This document shows positions 41,305 to 50,299 of a stretch of 64,000 bases of DNA, in pieces. The translations under genes and the position numbers were made by a program. This stretch comes from RBG-16-34-14 sp963798865 (GTDB taxonomy: Bacteria; Bacteroidota; Ignavibacteria; Ignavibacteriales; Ignavibacteriaceae), in NCBI GenBank assembly GCA_963798865.1, contig CAWCVZ010000005.1:682001-746000 (forward strand), given 5' to 3'. Positions within the stretch are counted from its first letter, which is position 1. Each line of letters begins with the position of its first letter. Under the pieces are notes generated by a model that was given only the letters and a program-made list of their open reading frames with translations, was not told where the DNA came from and did not search any database.

Positions 41305-43222
41305 CTGGCTAACAAACGGTAACCTTTCCCAGGTTGATGGACTTAGTGAAGGCTGCGGTGATTATTGGGCAGCTTCATATATTAGAAGCACTGGTTACTG
41401 GACATCATCTGATCCCGAATACAATTGGATTTTTGATTGGGATGGTCACAATCCATTCTGGCCGGGAAGAATCACAAATTATACGGCTCATTACCCCGAA
41501 GGTCTTGTGGGAGAGGTTCATGATGATGGTCAAATGTGGGCATCTTCACTAATGTCTATATATGATCTAATCGGCAGGGAACCAACTGACCGGAATTTTC
41601 TTGAAGGTTTGGCGATGACGAATGGCAGTTCGAGTCAGCAGGATGCCGCTTATGCTTTTATGCAATCAGATCAAATTAATTATGGCGGAGCTCATCTTAC
41701 GGATATAGCAAATGTATTTATTGCACGTGGTTATTTAGATGCGGCTCTTACCGTTGATTTTACTGCTGATGTAACAGGAGGACAAGCTCCGTTGATAGTT
41801 CATTTTACAGATCTTTCAGTTTCTACCCAGGGTACTATTTCTTCGTGGGAATGGGATCTTGATGGAGATGGTAATCCGGATTCTTTTGTTCAAAATCCTA
41901 GCTGGAATTATACCAGCAGTGGTTCTTATACCGTAAGTTTAACGGCATCGGATGGAATTGATACACATACAGAAACAAAAACAGGGTTTATATCAGTTAA
42001 TTCAGGAATATTTGTTTGGGAAGGTGTGAATAATGGTCCCAACTACAGCGGGACTTTCATTAAAACTTTTCTGCAGGATTCAGGTTATACAGTTACTTAT
42101 TCAACCTCTCCGGATTTACCCTCTTCAATGGCTGGTTTTGATGCTGTCTTCCTTTCATTTGGAAATTATGGTTCGGGTGGTACCACAAACACAGAACTAA
42201 CAGATGGAAATGCGAGTGCAATTATATCTTATATTCAATCTGGAGGAAAAGTTTATCTTGAAGGTGGGGATGCTTTAGGATATGATCAATCAAGTAATAC
42301 AACCCTATTAAATTTATTCGGATTATCTTCTGCTGTTGATGGAGCATCAGGAAATCACCCTGTTACTAATTTACAGGGGCAATCCGGAACATTAACTGCT
42401 GGCTTAGCATTTACCGGAACTACTCAACCTCAAACAGCGTGGATTGATATTTATACTGCAAATACAAATGGTAATGTTGCTTTCAATGAATCCACAGTTG
42501 GAAATGTGGGCGTTCAATCAGCGCAGGGTAGCTCGAAAACTTTCTGTTTTTCTTATGCACTCGGAAAGTTAAACGATGGAACTTTTCCCTCAACTAAAGC
42601 AAACCTTTTACAAAAAATTCTTGGGTTCTTTGGTTTAACCAGTCCGGTACCTGTTCAATTAATTTCTTTTGCAGCAGCAGTTTCTGATAATCAAGTTAAT
42701 TTGAAATGGGAAACATCAACAGAAATTAATAACTCAGGGTTTGAAATAGAAAGGAGTGTGAATAATAATAATTTTGAGAAAGTTGCTTTTATTTCTGGTA
42801 ATGGAACAACAACTGAAAAGCATTCATATTCCTTTATTGATAAACCTAATACCTCTGGAAATATTTCTTACAGATTAAAACAAATAGATTTTGATGGTGA
42901 AATAAATTATTCGGATATTATTAATGTTGATTTCAATCTTCCGAAAGAATTCTCTTTAAAACAAAATTATCCTAATCCATTTAACCCATCTACTAAAATC
43001 AGCTATTCAATTGCGGTTGATTCGAAAGTTACTTTAGGAATTTATAATTTGCTTGGAGAGCAAGTTGCTTTATTGATTAATAAAGAATTACCCGCAGGTG
43101 TTTATGATGTAAATTTTGACGGCTCCAAGCTTACCAGCGGAACTTATTTTTATAGAATTGATGCTTCAGGCAAAGATGGGAAATCATTCACATCTACAAA
43201 AAAGATGTTGTTAATTAAGTAA
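41285..43222 (+). CDS. Same metalloprotease, C-terminal part: catalytic end, PKD domain, GATase-like domain, T9SS sorting domain
   Basis: In this frame the protein resumes as L-G-H-G-I-H-D-W (second zinc His), with the third ligand probably the Glu in G-L-S-E-G-C-G-D-Y-W-A. A PKD domain follows (nucleotides about 41750-41998, V-H-F-T-D-L-S, W-E-W-D-L-D-G-D-G). A Rossmann-like region resembling class I glutamine-amidotransferase/DUF4350 folds comes next (about 42010-42630, F-D-A-V-F-L-S-F-G, G-G-K-V-Y-L-E-G-G-D), then an Fn3-like segment, then the type IX sorting domain (N-Y-P-N-P-F-N-P-S-T to K-K-M-L-L-I-K). The whole gene would be 40063-43222, about 1050 residues, a cell-surface or secreted protease. 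A strong terminator follows. Confidence 0.83.
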   Translation, partial: LGHGIHDWLTNGNLSQVDGLSEGCGDYWAASYIRSTGYWTSSDPEYNWIFDWDGHNPFWPGRITNYTAHYPEGLVGEVHDDGQMWASSLMSIYDLIGREPTDRNFLEGLAMTNGSSSQQDAAYAFMQSDQINYGGAHLTDIANVFIARGYLDAALTVDFTADVTGGQAPLIVHFTDLSVSTQGTISSWEWDLDGDGNPDSFVQNPSWNYTSSGSYTVSLTASDGIDTHTETKTGFISVNSGIFVWEGVNNGPNYSGTFIKTFLQDSGYTVTYSTSPDLPSSMAGFDAVFLSFGNYGSGGTTNTELTDGNASAIISYIQSGGKVYLEGGDALGYDQSSNTTLLNLFGLSSAVDGASGNHPVTNLQGQSGTLTAGLAFTGTTQPQTAWIDIYTANTNGNVAFNESTVGNVGVQSAQGSSKTFCFSYALGKLNDGTFPSTKANLLQKILGFFGLTSPVPVQLISFAAAVSDNQVNLKWETSTEINNSGFEIERSVNNNNFEKVAFISGNGTTTEKHSYSFIDKPNTSGNISYRLKQIDFDGEINYSDIINVDFNLPKEFSLKQNYPNPFNPSTKISYSIAVDSKVTLGIYNLLGEQVALLINKELPAGVYDVNFDGSKLTSGTYFYRIDASGKDGKSFTSTKKMLLIK

Positions 43223-43232
43223 TAAGTATATG

Positions 43233-43267
43233 GAGGCTCATCAAAAATGGTGAGCCTCGTTTTTTTA
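43233..43267 (+). terminator. Intrinsic terminator after the metalloprotease
   Basis: An 8-bp perfect stem (GAGGCTCA / TGAGCCTC) with a 10-base loop is followed by GTTTTTTT, ten bases beyond the protease stop. Confidence 0.9.
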
Positions 43268-43488
43268 AGTAAATCAATTCTCTGCATTACCTTTATTTTA
43301 ATATTATTTAGAGATCCTTTATTAATAATATGCTGAAAATTCTATCGGCAAAAGTCATTAATATCCTGTAATCTTTACCGAAACCTTTAATTTCATTTCT
43401 AAATCTATTTCTAATTTTAATCGCTCTGGTGGCATTATACTTGCTAAAATTAACTAAAAAATGTTAAACAGTTAAGTGAGAGAGTAAA

Positions 43489-43887
43489 TTGAAAAGAAAT
43501 ATAATACTGTTACCGGTTCTAATAGTTTTTGCTTTGTTACTTTCAAGTTGTGATAGTAAACTTGGCAATACACTTACTATAAGAAATTTATCAGCAGGTA
43601 AATTGTTAATAAATTTTAGAGCAAGTATTTATGAAGTACCGATTGGAGAATCCTTCACAATTAAGGATATTCAAAGAGGTACATTTACATTTACAACAAC
43701 TTATGGAGTGCCATCGGGAACCGAGAGCTCAAGTGTAGAAGGTGATGCTTCAGGGAGCCTGGTATTTAAACAGAATACAAGAATATTAATTTTATATTCA
43801 AGTACATTCTTCGATGGGAACTATACCTTATTTGCTACTCTTACAAGCAGCGATGATCTTACTACGAGCGATCCAACAGCACCGTAA
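43489..43887 (+). CDS. Small lipoprotein of unknown function
   Basis: This 132-residue protein has a clear lipoprotein signal peptide (L-L-S-S-C, Cys near residue 21), then about 110 residues of beta-rich sequence (I-R-N-L-S-A-G-K-L-L-I-N-F-R-A, F-T-F-T-T-T-Y-G-V) without a recognised family. It starts with TTG preceded by a GA-rich site (GTGAGAGAG). It is followed 20 bases later by a 34-residue membrane peptide with an excellent ribosome binding site, and the two are probably co-transcribed. It may be an envelope or stress lipoprotein, but no function can be given. Confidence 0.68.
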   Translation: MKRNIILLPVLIVFALLLSSCDSKLGNTLTIRNLSAGKLLINFRASIYEVPIGESFTIKDIQRGTFTFTTTYGVPSGTESSSVEGDASGSLVFKQNTRILILYSSTFFDGNYTLFATLTSSDDLTTSDPTAP

Positions 43888-43907
43888 GCAAATTATAAGG
43901 AGGAATA

Positions 43908-44012
43908 ATGAACTTTATTGAGATTGGGGTTATTATGTACCTGGTTGTTCTTGTTTTTTTAGCAAGAAAAAATTTCAGAAAGGTTTCCCGTTCACTTAAA
44001 AAGAATGCATAA
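43908..44012 (+). CDS. 34-residue single-span membrane peptide
   Basis: A perfect AAGGAGG (43897-43903) stands four bases before an ATG. The peptide reads a short polar start, one hydrophobic span (I-G-V-I-M-Y-L-V-V-L-V-F-L-A, about residues 6-19), and a strongly basic tail (R-K-N-F-R-K-V-S-R-S-L-K-K). That is the classic layout of a small inner-membrane protein with the basic end inside. It lies 20 bases after the lipoprotein gene and only four bases before the convergent rpiA stop. It is not recognised; the case rests on the ribosome binding site and the topology. Confidence 0.62.
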   Translation: MNFIEIGVIMYLVVLVFLARKNFRKVSRSLKKNA

Positions 44013-44016
44013 ATAA

Positions 44017-44694
44017 TTAGGTCCTTGAATTATTTTCAAGGACTTTCACTTCATTATTATATCCAGCCAAAACTAAATCCGGTGTGTTAATAAATAAACC
44101 AGTTTCAATTATTCCATTTATTAATTTTAGTTTTTCAGATAATTCCATAGGATTTTTAATCTCGCCGGTTTTAAGATCGACAATATAATTTCCCCCGTCT
44201 GATTGAAATATCTCCTCGCTTTTTATTCTAATGGAAGGATTGAAACCAGCCTCGTTTAATTTTTTTAATGTATGCTTGTAACCGAATGGAACAATTTCAA
44301 CCGGAAGAGGAAACTTACCAAGTTTATTTACAAGTTTTGAAGAATCTACAATCCAGATATTTTTTTTTGATATGGATGCAATCAATTTCTCAAAAAGCAG
44401 GGCACCCCCACCGCCTTTAATTCCATTAAACTGTTTATCAATTTCATCTGCCCCATCAATAGTTAAATCAATCAATTCCACTTCATCTATAGATTTAAGA
44501 GGTATGTTATAAGTTAGAGCGAGACTGGTCGTTGAATTTGAAGATGAAACTCCCTTTATCTTCAATCCTTTTTTTATTTGCTCACTTAATTTTTGTAAAA
44601 AGAAATTAATTGTTGAACCGGTTCCTAATCCCAGTATCATTCCATCCCGGACAAACTCAACAGCTTTTTCAGCAGCATTTTTTTTCTCGTTCAT
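44017..44694 (-). CDS. rpiA: Ribose-5-phosphate isomerase A
   Basis: RpiA interconverts ribose 5-phosphate and ribulose 5-phosphate in the pentose phosphate pathway. The 225 residues carry the family motifs G-T-G-S-T at 24-28, D-G-A-D-E-I-D at 80-86 (catalytic and substrate residues) and K-G-G-G-G-A-L-L-F-E-K at 93-103 (Lys and Glu of the active site). The length is typical. It is on the strand opposite zwf-pgl-pgi, which lie about 1.5 kb away, and it follows the terminator of the OmpA-family gene, so it has its own promoter. Confidence 0.95.
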   Translation of the reverse strand: MNEKKNAAEKAVEFVRDGMILGLGTGSTINFFLQKLSEQIKKGLKIKGVSSSNSTTSLALTYNIPLKSIDEVELIDLTIDGADEIDKQFNGIKGGGGALLFEKLIASISKKNIWIVDSSKLVNKLGKFPLPVEIVPFGYKHTLKKLNEAGFNPSIRIKSEEIFQSDGGNYIVDLKTGEIKNPMELSEKLKLINGIIETGLFINTPDLVLAGYNNEVKVLENNSRT

Positions 44695-44760
44695 AAAATA
44701 TATGATGCTATTTTCTTGTAAAGTAAACTTCGTATCTTAAAATGAACTTTGCAAGGAGGG

Positions 44761-44792
44761 AAATAAAAAAGGGTCTTAAATCAGACCCTTTT
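44761..44792 (-). terminator. Intrinsic terminator of the OmpA-family gene
   Basis: On the minus strand a 10-bp stem AAAAGGGTCT / AGACCCTTTT (loop GATTTA) is followed by TTATTT. It begins 14 bases past the OmpA-family stop and lies before rpiA on the same strand. Confidence 0.85.
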
Positions 44793-44806
44793 ATTAAGAT
44801 AAAATT

Positions 44807-45922
44807 TTAATCTATAATTTTAAATTCTATTCTTCTGTTCAGTGATCTGCCTTCCGGTGTACTGTTATCCGAAACCGGGTTGGATTCACCATAACCTTTT
44901 ACAGTCATGCGTGAAGGACTTATTCCTTTAGACATGAGGTAATTCCTTACAACAGTTGCTCTCTTTTCAGAAAGTTTTTGATTGTAGCTTTCAGAACCGG
45001 TATTATCGGTATGACCCTGTATCTCAATTTTTAATTCCGGATATTGATTTAAGTATTGAACGGCACCATATAAAATTGGATATGATCCTTCGGTTAACTT
45101 TGCGCTGTTAAGTTCAAAATTAACTCCAACCAGGACCCATTGTGTTTTTACAACCTCAACAGGTTTTTCAACTTCAACTTCTTTCACAACTTCTTTACAA
45201 GCATATTTTTTAATTAAATCCTCTATCTGTTCAAGTGTTGGAGATTCTTCCGGTGCACCAACGGATACTCCATCGTATAAATTGCACTCAGTTGATGGTT
45301 CACCTTTGAAAAAATAAAATTGAACACCGGCATTGAGTGTCATATAAGTATCAGAATTTCCACCGAACAAACCTTTATCTTCTCCCGGGTCATCGTAGCC
45401 ATCAAGTTTGTTTGTTGAAGAAGTGTGATAAATTCCTTCTGCCCGCAAACTCCAGTTATCTGAAAAACGCCATTCAGCTCCAATTCCTAAATTAAATTGG
45501 TATTCAAGATACGTAACATCAAGCTGCAACTGAGGAGAATTATCATTTGCAAATAAAATTCCACCAAACCCTGCTGCAAAATATGGTGTTATATCCTCAC
45601 AAGGCACCAGGTAATAAAGCATATCGAAATCTGCAGCAGCTAGATTAATTGACTGTGTTTTAATATTTGATTCAGTCTTCATATAATTATAGCTTCCTAA
45701 AAGTCTTATAGCCACGTGCTCAGAAAAATTTCTCTGTATAGTTGCATATCCACCGTAATTTCCTATTCCGGACCAGGCACCGGTGGAAAGACTGGAAATA
45801 CTTATTAATCTTGGATAAGTTGCACCAAAACCAAAACTCCAGCTGTCTTTTGCTAATTGGGGATAGGTTAGGGTTGTAAGTAAAAGAACCATTGGGATGG
45901 TTCCTAAAATTTTTTTTAACAT
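44807..45922 (-). CDS. OmpA-family outer-membrane protein with peptidoglycan-binding C-terminus
   Basis: This protein of about 371 residues has a signal peptide (ending T-Y-P-Q), an N-terminal 8-strand-type beta-barrel (about 20-200), a linker with repeated V-E-V-E-K-P-V-E-V, and an OmpA-like domain (about 260-371). That domain includes L-N-S-A-K-L-T-E-G and G-H-T-D-N-T-G-S, plus the L-S-E-K-R-A-x-x-V-R-N-Y-L helix and G-E-S-N-P, and binds peptidoglycan. The ATG at 45920-45922 is chosen because GGAG precedes it by five bases; the frame is open eight codons further. It links the outer membrane to the cell wall. Confidence 0.9.
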   Translation of the reverse strand: MLKKILGTIPMVLLLTTLTYPQLAKDSWSFGFGATYPRLISISSLSTGAWSGIGNYGGYATIQRNFSEHVAIRLLGSYNYMKTESNIKTQSINLAAADFDMLYYLVPCEDITPYFAAGFGGILFANDNSPQLQLDVTYLEYQFNLGIGAEWRFSDNWSLRAEGIYHTSSTNKLDGYDDPGEDKGLFGGNSDTYMTLNAGVQFYFFKGEPSTECNLYDGVSVGAPEESPTLEQIEDLIKKYACKEVVKEVEVEKPVEVVKTQWVLVGVNFELNSAKLTEGSYPILYGAVQYLNQYPELKIEIQGHTDNTGSESYNQKLSEKRATVVRNYLMSKGISPSRMTVKGYGESNPVSDNSTPEGRSLNRRIEFKIID

Positions 45923-46217
45923 TTTGACTCCGAAACAATTGGGCAAATAAAATATTGCATTCTCACTATCCCAACTATAATGCCATAAAAAAGATTCTAT
46001 TATAGTTTGAAAATAAAGTTATTGATGAAAATTTTTATTTGATATTGTATTAAATTGATAATATATATTGCTTTAAAAGTATTTGAGAAGATAAATCTGG
46101 GTTAATGAACGAACTTTTTACGTATTATTAAGAAGTTTTTTATCAATAGATTTTTTCTTTTAAATAAATTATTGTTTAATAAATATTTTATTAGCAGGAA
46201 TATCGTAGGTGTGTTAA

Positions 46218-47747
46218 ATGAATAAACCCGAAGACCAGATATTAGTTATTTTTGGTGCATCAGGAGACCTTACCCAGCGGAAGCTGATTCCATCATTATT
46301 TGATCTTTTCGTTCAAGACCTTCTTCCTGATAAGTTCTCTATACTGGGTGTAAGCAGAACAGATTTATCAAATGATAAATTCAGGGAGAAAATCAAAAAA
46401 GGGATAAAAGCTTTTTCAAATTTCAAGGACAGTGATAAAAATATTATTAATAAATTCCTGAACAAGCTTCATTATTTTTCAATTAATACAGAAGATATTA
46501 ATGAGTACCCAAAACTTAATTCAAGAATTAATAAATTGAATAATGAATTGGGAATTAGCGGGAACTGTATTTACTATCTCTCTACTCCTCCAAGTTTGTA
46601 TCCTCTTATTCCACAGGCTCTTGGAAAAGCAGAAATGAGCAGAAGCTCAGCTACCGGATGGAAAAGACTTATTGTTGAAAAACCTTTTGGATATAATATT
46701 GATTCAGCAAAAGAATTAAACAGGAAACTTTTAAAATATTTTGATGAAGAACAGATTTACAGGATTGATCATTATCTGGGTAAGGAAACGGTTCAGAATT
46801 TATTTGTAACAAGATTTGCAAATGGAATTTTTGAACCACTATGGAATAGAAATTACATCCACCATGTTGAAATAACAGGTGTTGAAAATATTGGCGTTGA
46901 AAACCGCGGCGGCTATTATGATTCTTCTGGTGCTTTAAGGGATATGCTTCAGAATCACTTGCTGCAAATAACCGGCTTAATTGCAATGGAACCACCTTCT
47001 TCTTTCGCTCCTGATTCAATCCGAAATGAAACTATTAAAGTCTTTCAGTCATTCAGACCTTTGACCAAGAACGATGTAATAAAAAATGTAATCAGGGGAC
47101 AGTATCTTTCATCTGTTATTAAAGGTGAAAAAGTTCCGGGTTACAGAGAAGAAAAAGGGGTAAATCCCGCATCAAAAACTGAAACTTATATGGCTTTAAA
47201 GTTATTTATTGATAACTGGCGATGGGGAGGAGTTCCTTTTTACATAAGAACAGGGAAGAGATTGCCAACAAGAGTAACAGAGGTTGTTATTCATTTTAAA
47301 CCAACACCTCATTATTTATTTGCACGAAAAAGCTTACAGGATGGCTGTAATCAGCTTGTTATTAGAATTCAACCGGATGAAGGTATATTGCTTAAGTTCG
47401 GTATGAAAGTGCCCGGTTCAGGTTTTAATGTTCAAAATGTTAATATGGATTTTCATTATTCTGATTTAACTAATACTTATTTACCAAGCGCTTATGAAAG
47501 ACTTTTATATGATTGTATGGTTGGTGACTCGACTCTTTACCAGAGAGGTGATGCTGTGGAAGCTGCATGGACTTTTGTAAACCCAATTTTGGAAGCATGG
47601 AAAAATAATCCGAACATTCCTGTTTACGGGTATCCTGCCGGAACGTGGGGACCGGAAAACGCAGATGAAATTATTGAAGAGAAAAAGTTTACATGGCGGT
47701 ACCCTTGCAAAAACCTGGTAAATGATGGCTTATATTGTGAACTATAG
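46218..47747 (+). CDS. zwf: Glucose-6-phosphate 1-dehydrogenase
   Basis: Zwf oxidises glucose 6-phosphate to 6-phosphogluconolactone, making NADPH. The 509 residues are full length, with the nucleotide motif G-A-S-G-D-L-T-Q-R-K at 13-22, the active-site R-I-D-H-Y-L-G-K-E near 181-189 and P-F-Y-I-R-T-G-K-R-L near 339-348. The last 26 bases overlap the start of pgl, and pgi follows, so the oxidative branch is translated from one transcript. The 271-base region upstream should hold the promoter, but I see no clear element. Confidence 0.95.
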   Translation: MNKPEDQILVIFGASGDLTQRKLIPSLFDLFVQDLLPDKFSILGVSRTDLSNDKFREKIKKGIKAFSNFKDSDKNIINKFLNKLHYFSINTEDINEYPKLNSRINKLNNELGISGNCIYYLSTPPSLYPLIPQALGKAEMSRSSATGWKRLIVEKPFGYNIDSAKELNRKLLKYFDEEQIYRIDHYLGKETVQNLFVTRFANGIFEPLWNRNYIHHVEITGVENIGVENRGGYYDSSGALRDMLQNHLLQITGLIAMEPPSSFAPDSIRNETIKVFQSFRPLTKNDVIKNVIRGQYLSSVIKGEKVPGYREEKGVNPASKTETYMALKLFIDNWRWGGVPFYIRTGKRLPTRVTEVVIHFKPTPHYLFARKSLQDGCNQLVIRIQPDEGILLKFGMKVPGSGFNVQNVNMDFHYSDLTNTYLPSAYERLLYDCMVGDSTLYQRGDAVEAAWTFVNPILEAWKNNPNIPVYGYPAGTWGPENADEIIEEKKFTWRYPCKNLVNDGLYCEL

Positions 47748-48474
47748 GAATTCCGAAATTAAAATATTTGAAGATACAAATATCCTGGCTGAACAATTCA
47801 CTCTTGAATTTATTACTGAAATAAATTTGCTACTGAAAAATAAAGAGAGGATTAATATTGCTCTGCCGGGTGGGAATACGCCTAAATTTTTTTTTCAGAA
47901 ATTAGTTTCATTTAAAGAAAAATTTGATTGGAAAAAAATATTTTTATTCTGGGGAGATGAAAGATGTGTCCCTCCGGGTGATTCTGAAAGCAATTTTGGA
48001 ATGACAAAAAAATATCTTCTAGATCATGTTGAAATTCCTTCTGAAAATATTAAAAGGATTAAAGGTGAGAATAATCCTATTGATGAGACCAAAAGATATT
48101 CTTCTGTTATAAAAGAAAATTTGACGGAAATAAATGGCTTACCTGGTTTTGATATTATTATTCTTGGGTTAGGAGAAGATGGGCATACAGCATCAATTTT
48201 TCCAGATCAAATGGAATTATTAAGCTCAAATGAAATTTGTTCGGTAGCTTCTCATCCGGTTACAAAACAAAAAAGAATCACCCTCACAGGAAAAATAATT
48301 AACAATTCAAAAGAAATTTTCTTTTTAGTGACAGGCAGGAATAAATCTTTTACGGTTTCTGAAATAATTAATGAAAAAGGTAATTATTTAAAGTATCCTG
48401 CTTACTATATAAAACCTTTTACCCGCCGGGCAGTTTGGTTTTTAGATAATGAAGCCGCTTCTTATTTAAGTTAA
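47722..48474 (+). CDS. pgl: 6-phosphogluconolactonase (DevB type)
   Basis: Pgl hydrolyses 6-phosphogluconolactone to 6-phosphogluconate. The 250-residue sequence has the family motifs I-A-L-P-G-G-N-T-P near 47-55, F-F-W-G-D-E-R-C-V-P near 75-86 and G-L-G-E-D-G-H-T-A-S near 149-158 (catalytic Asp/His). The start overlaps the zwf end by 26 bases. Two ATG codons stand together at 47722-47727; either may be used. No gnd (6-phosphogluconate dehydrogenase) follows; pgi does. Confidence 0.92.
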   Translation: MMAYIVNYRNSEIKIFEDTNILAEQFTLEFITEINLLLKNKERINIALPGGNTPKFFFQKLVSFKEKFDWKKIFLFWGDERCVPPGDSESNFGMTKKYLLDHVEIPSENIKRIKGENNPIDETKRYSSVIKENLTEINGLPGFDIIILGLGEDGHTASIFPDQMELLSSNEICSVASHPVTKQKRITLTGKIINNSKEIFFLVTGRNKSFTVSEIINEKGNYLKYPAYYIKPFTRRAVWFLDNEAASYLS

Positions 48475-48493
48475 TTAAGATATGGAGTTTAAA

Positions 48494-49081
48494 ATGGAAC
48501 AATTAAAATTCAATATGAAACTTGGAAAATTTACAAGCGTATTTAATCAAGCTTACGATATGATGGTAAATGAAAAAATTATTGAAAGGATCTGGAATAA
48601 AGATTACACGGTTTGGAGCAATGAACCATTGGAAATAACAAACAGGCTTGGCTGGTTGCATAGTCCTCAAACATCACTTGAAGCATTGAATGAAATAGAT
48701 GAATTTGTTAATAATGTTTTAAAAGATGGTTTTACAAAAGTTTTATTGATGGGTATGGGCGGATCCAGTTTAGCTCCTGAAGTTTTCAGCTTAACTTTTG
48801 GCTCAAAGAAGGGATACCCTGAGTTGTTTGTTCTTGACAGTACTAATCCGGATGCTCTATCAGAATATGATAATAAATTAAAAAATGATAAAACCTTATT
48901 TGTTGTTTCAACAAAATCCGGCGGAACGATTGAAACATTTTCATTTATGAAATACTACTATAATCAAACCTTAAACAAAATTGGTAAAGAAGAAACAGGA
49001 AAAAGATTTGTCGCAATAACTGATCCTGGAAGCGGTTTGGAAAACATTGCAAAAGAATTAAACTTCAGAAAAATATTTTAA
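48494..49081 (+). CDS. pgi: Glucose-6-phosphate isomerase, N-terminal part (frameshift at about 49079)
   Basis: This is the N-terminal SIS domain of a phosphoglucose isomerase of the kind also found fused to transaldolase: K-V-L-L-M-G-M-G-G-S-S-L-A-P-E (about 88-102), F-V-V-S-T-K-S-G-G-T-I-E-T (about 139-151). The ATG at 48494 is preferred because GGAG at 48484-48487 is six bases upstream; the ATG at 48482 overlaps that site. The frame ends at N-F-R-K-I-F. Adding one T to the TTTT at 49076-49079 gives F-L-N-D-P-D-I-G-G-R-Y-S and joins the next frame. Confidence 0.88.
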   Translation: MEQLKFNMKLGKFTSVFNQAYDMMVNEKIIERIWNKDYTVWSNEPLEITNRLGWLHSPQTSLEALNEIDEFVNNVLKDGFTKVLLMGMGGSSLAPEVFSLTFGSKKGYPELFVLDSTNPDALSEYDNKLKNDKTLFVVSTKSGGTIETFSFMKYYYNQTLNKIGKEETGKRFVAITDPGSGLENIAKELNFRKIF

Positions 49082-50178
49082 ATGATCCCGATATAGGAGG
49101 AAGGTATTCAGCTTTATCTTTTTTTGGGGTTGTTCCGGCAGCTTTAATTGGGGTTGATGTTGAGAAACTGTTGAAGAGAGCTAAAGCAATTTCTGAAAAT
49201 TCAAAAGTCAGCAGCTCAGCAGCAGGACAATTGGGTCTGGCTATGGGCGAACTTGCTAATAATGGAAAAGATAAATTAACTTTTATTATCTCACCCCAAA
49301 TACATTCCTTTGGTTCATGGATTGAACAGTTGATTGCTGAAAGTACCGGTAAAAATGGAAAAGGTATTCTGCCTGTAGAAGGAGAATCATTGGAAAAACC
49401 TGAGTTTTATTCTGGCGACAGAGTTTTTATTTATATTCATCTGAGTAATGAGCAAAAAGAAAAAATCGCGGTTGAAAAATTATCGGGGGCAGGTTTCCCT
49501 TTTATAGAAATTATTTTAGAGGATCTTTATGACCTTGGTGAGCAATATTTTATCTGGGAAATGGCGACATCTGTAGCAGGCTGGAAACTGGGCATTCAGC
49601 CATTCAATCAACCTGATGTCGAATCTGCAAAAGTTCTTGCAAGGCAAATGATGAAAGAATATCAGGAGAATGGAAAACTACCCGAACAAATTCCGCTCCT
49701 GAAAGAGGGAAAAATTAAACTGTATGGCGAAATCAAAATAAATTCAATTTCAGAGGCTATAAAAAAATTCATTGAGGAAAATTTATCAGAAGTGGGTTAT
49801 GTATCACTCCAGGCTTATATAAAACCGGGTATAGAGTCATCTGAGCAATTACAGGTTCTAAGGACAAAAATTCAAAAAAAATATAAGGTTGCAGCAACCG
49901 TTGGTTATGGTCCAAGGTTTTTGCATTCAACGGGTCAATTGCATAAAGGTGATGGAGGCAATGGATTATTTATCCAGTTTACTTCATCTTCAAAAAAAGA
50001 TTTGGAAATACCGGAAAACCCTGGTGAAAAAAAATCATCTATTACATTTGGTACATTAATAAACGCACAAGCATTAGGAGACCGTAAAGCTTTGTTAAAC
50101 AAAGGAAGAAAAGTTTTACATTTTGATCTTGGGAATGACATTAACGGGGGATTAAAATATCTGCTGGATTCTATTTAA
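49081..50178 (+). CDS. pgi: Glucose-6-phosphate isomerase, C-terminal part
   Basis: The frame continues with N-D-P-D-I-G-G-R-Y-S-A-L-S-F-F-G-V-V-P, the phosphoglucose isomerase signature region. The second SIS domain and C-terminal helices follow, with Y-G-P-R-F-L-H-S-T-G-Q-L-H-K-G (His and Lys of the active site) near nucleotides 49905-49950. The first usable ATG is at 49171, but the conserved sequence before it shows that the natural protein runs through from 48494. The joined enzyme would have about 560 residues and interconvert glucose and fructose 6-phosphate, linking glycolysis with zwf. Confidence 0.87.
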   Translation, partial: NDPDIGGRYSALSFFGVVPAALIGVDVEKLLKRAKAISENSKVSSSAAGQLGLAMGELANNGKDKLTFIISPQIHSFGSWIEQLIAESTGKNGKGILPVEGESLEKPEFYSGDRVFIYIHLSNEQKEKIAVEKLSGAGFPFIEIILEDLYDLGEQYFIWEMATSVAGWKLGIQPFNQPDVESAKVLARQMMKEYQENGKLPEQIPLLKEGKIKLYGEIKINSISEAIKKFIEENLSEVGYVSLQAYIKPGIESSEQLQVLRTKIQKKYKVAATVGYGPRFLHSTGQLHKGDGGNGLFIQFTSSSKKDLEIPENPGEKKSSITFGTLINAQALGDRKALLNKGRKVLHFDLGNDINGGLKYLLDSI

Positions 50179-50299
50179 ACTTTTGGGAATCAGACAAAAA
50201 TATTTAATAAAAAAAGTTAATACCTTTTTCTGCTTGATATCTTTATTTTGATTAATTTAGACGAATAAATTTGAATTATTTTTAACTGATAGGAAAAAT

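Noticed and set aside
46669..47019. 116-codon open frame on the minus strand opposite zwf
   Set aside because: It lies wholly inside a full-length, motif-complete glucose-6-phosphate dehydrogenase gene, has no ribosome binding site and reads as low-complexity residues.
49171..50178. Separate SIS-domain gene starting at ATG 49171
   Set aside because: Conserved isomerase sequence continues upstream of that ATG in the same frame and joins the previous fragment after one added T, so it is the second half of pgi.
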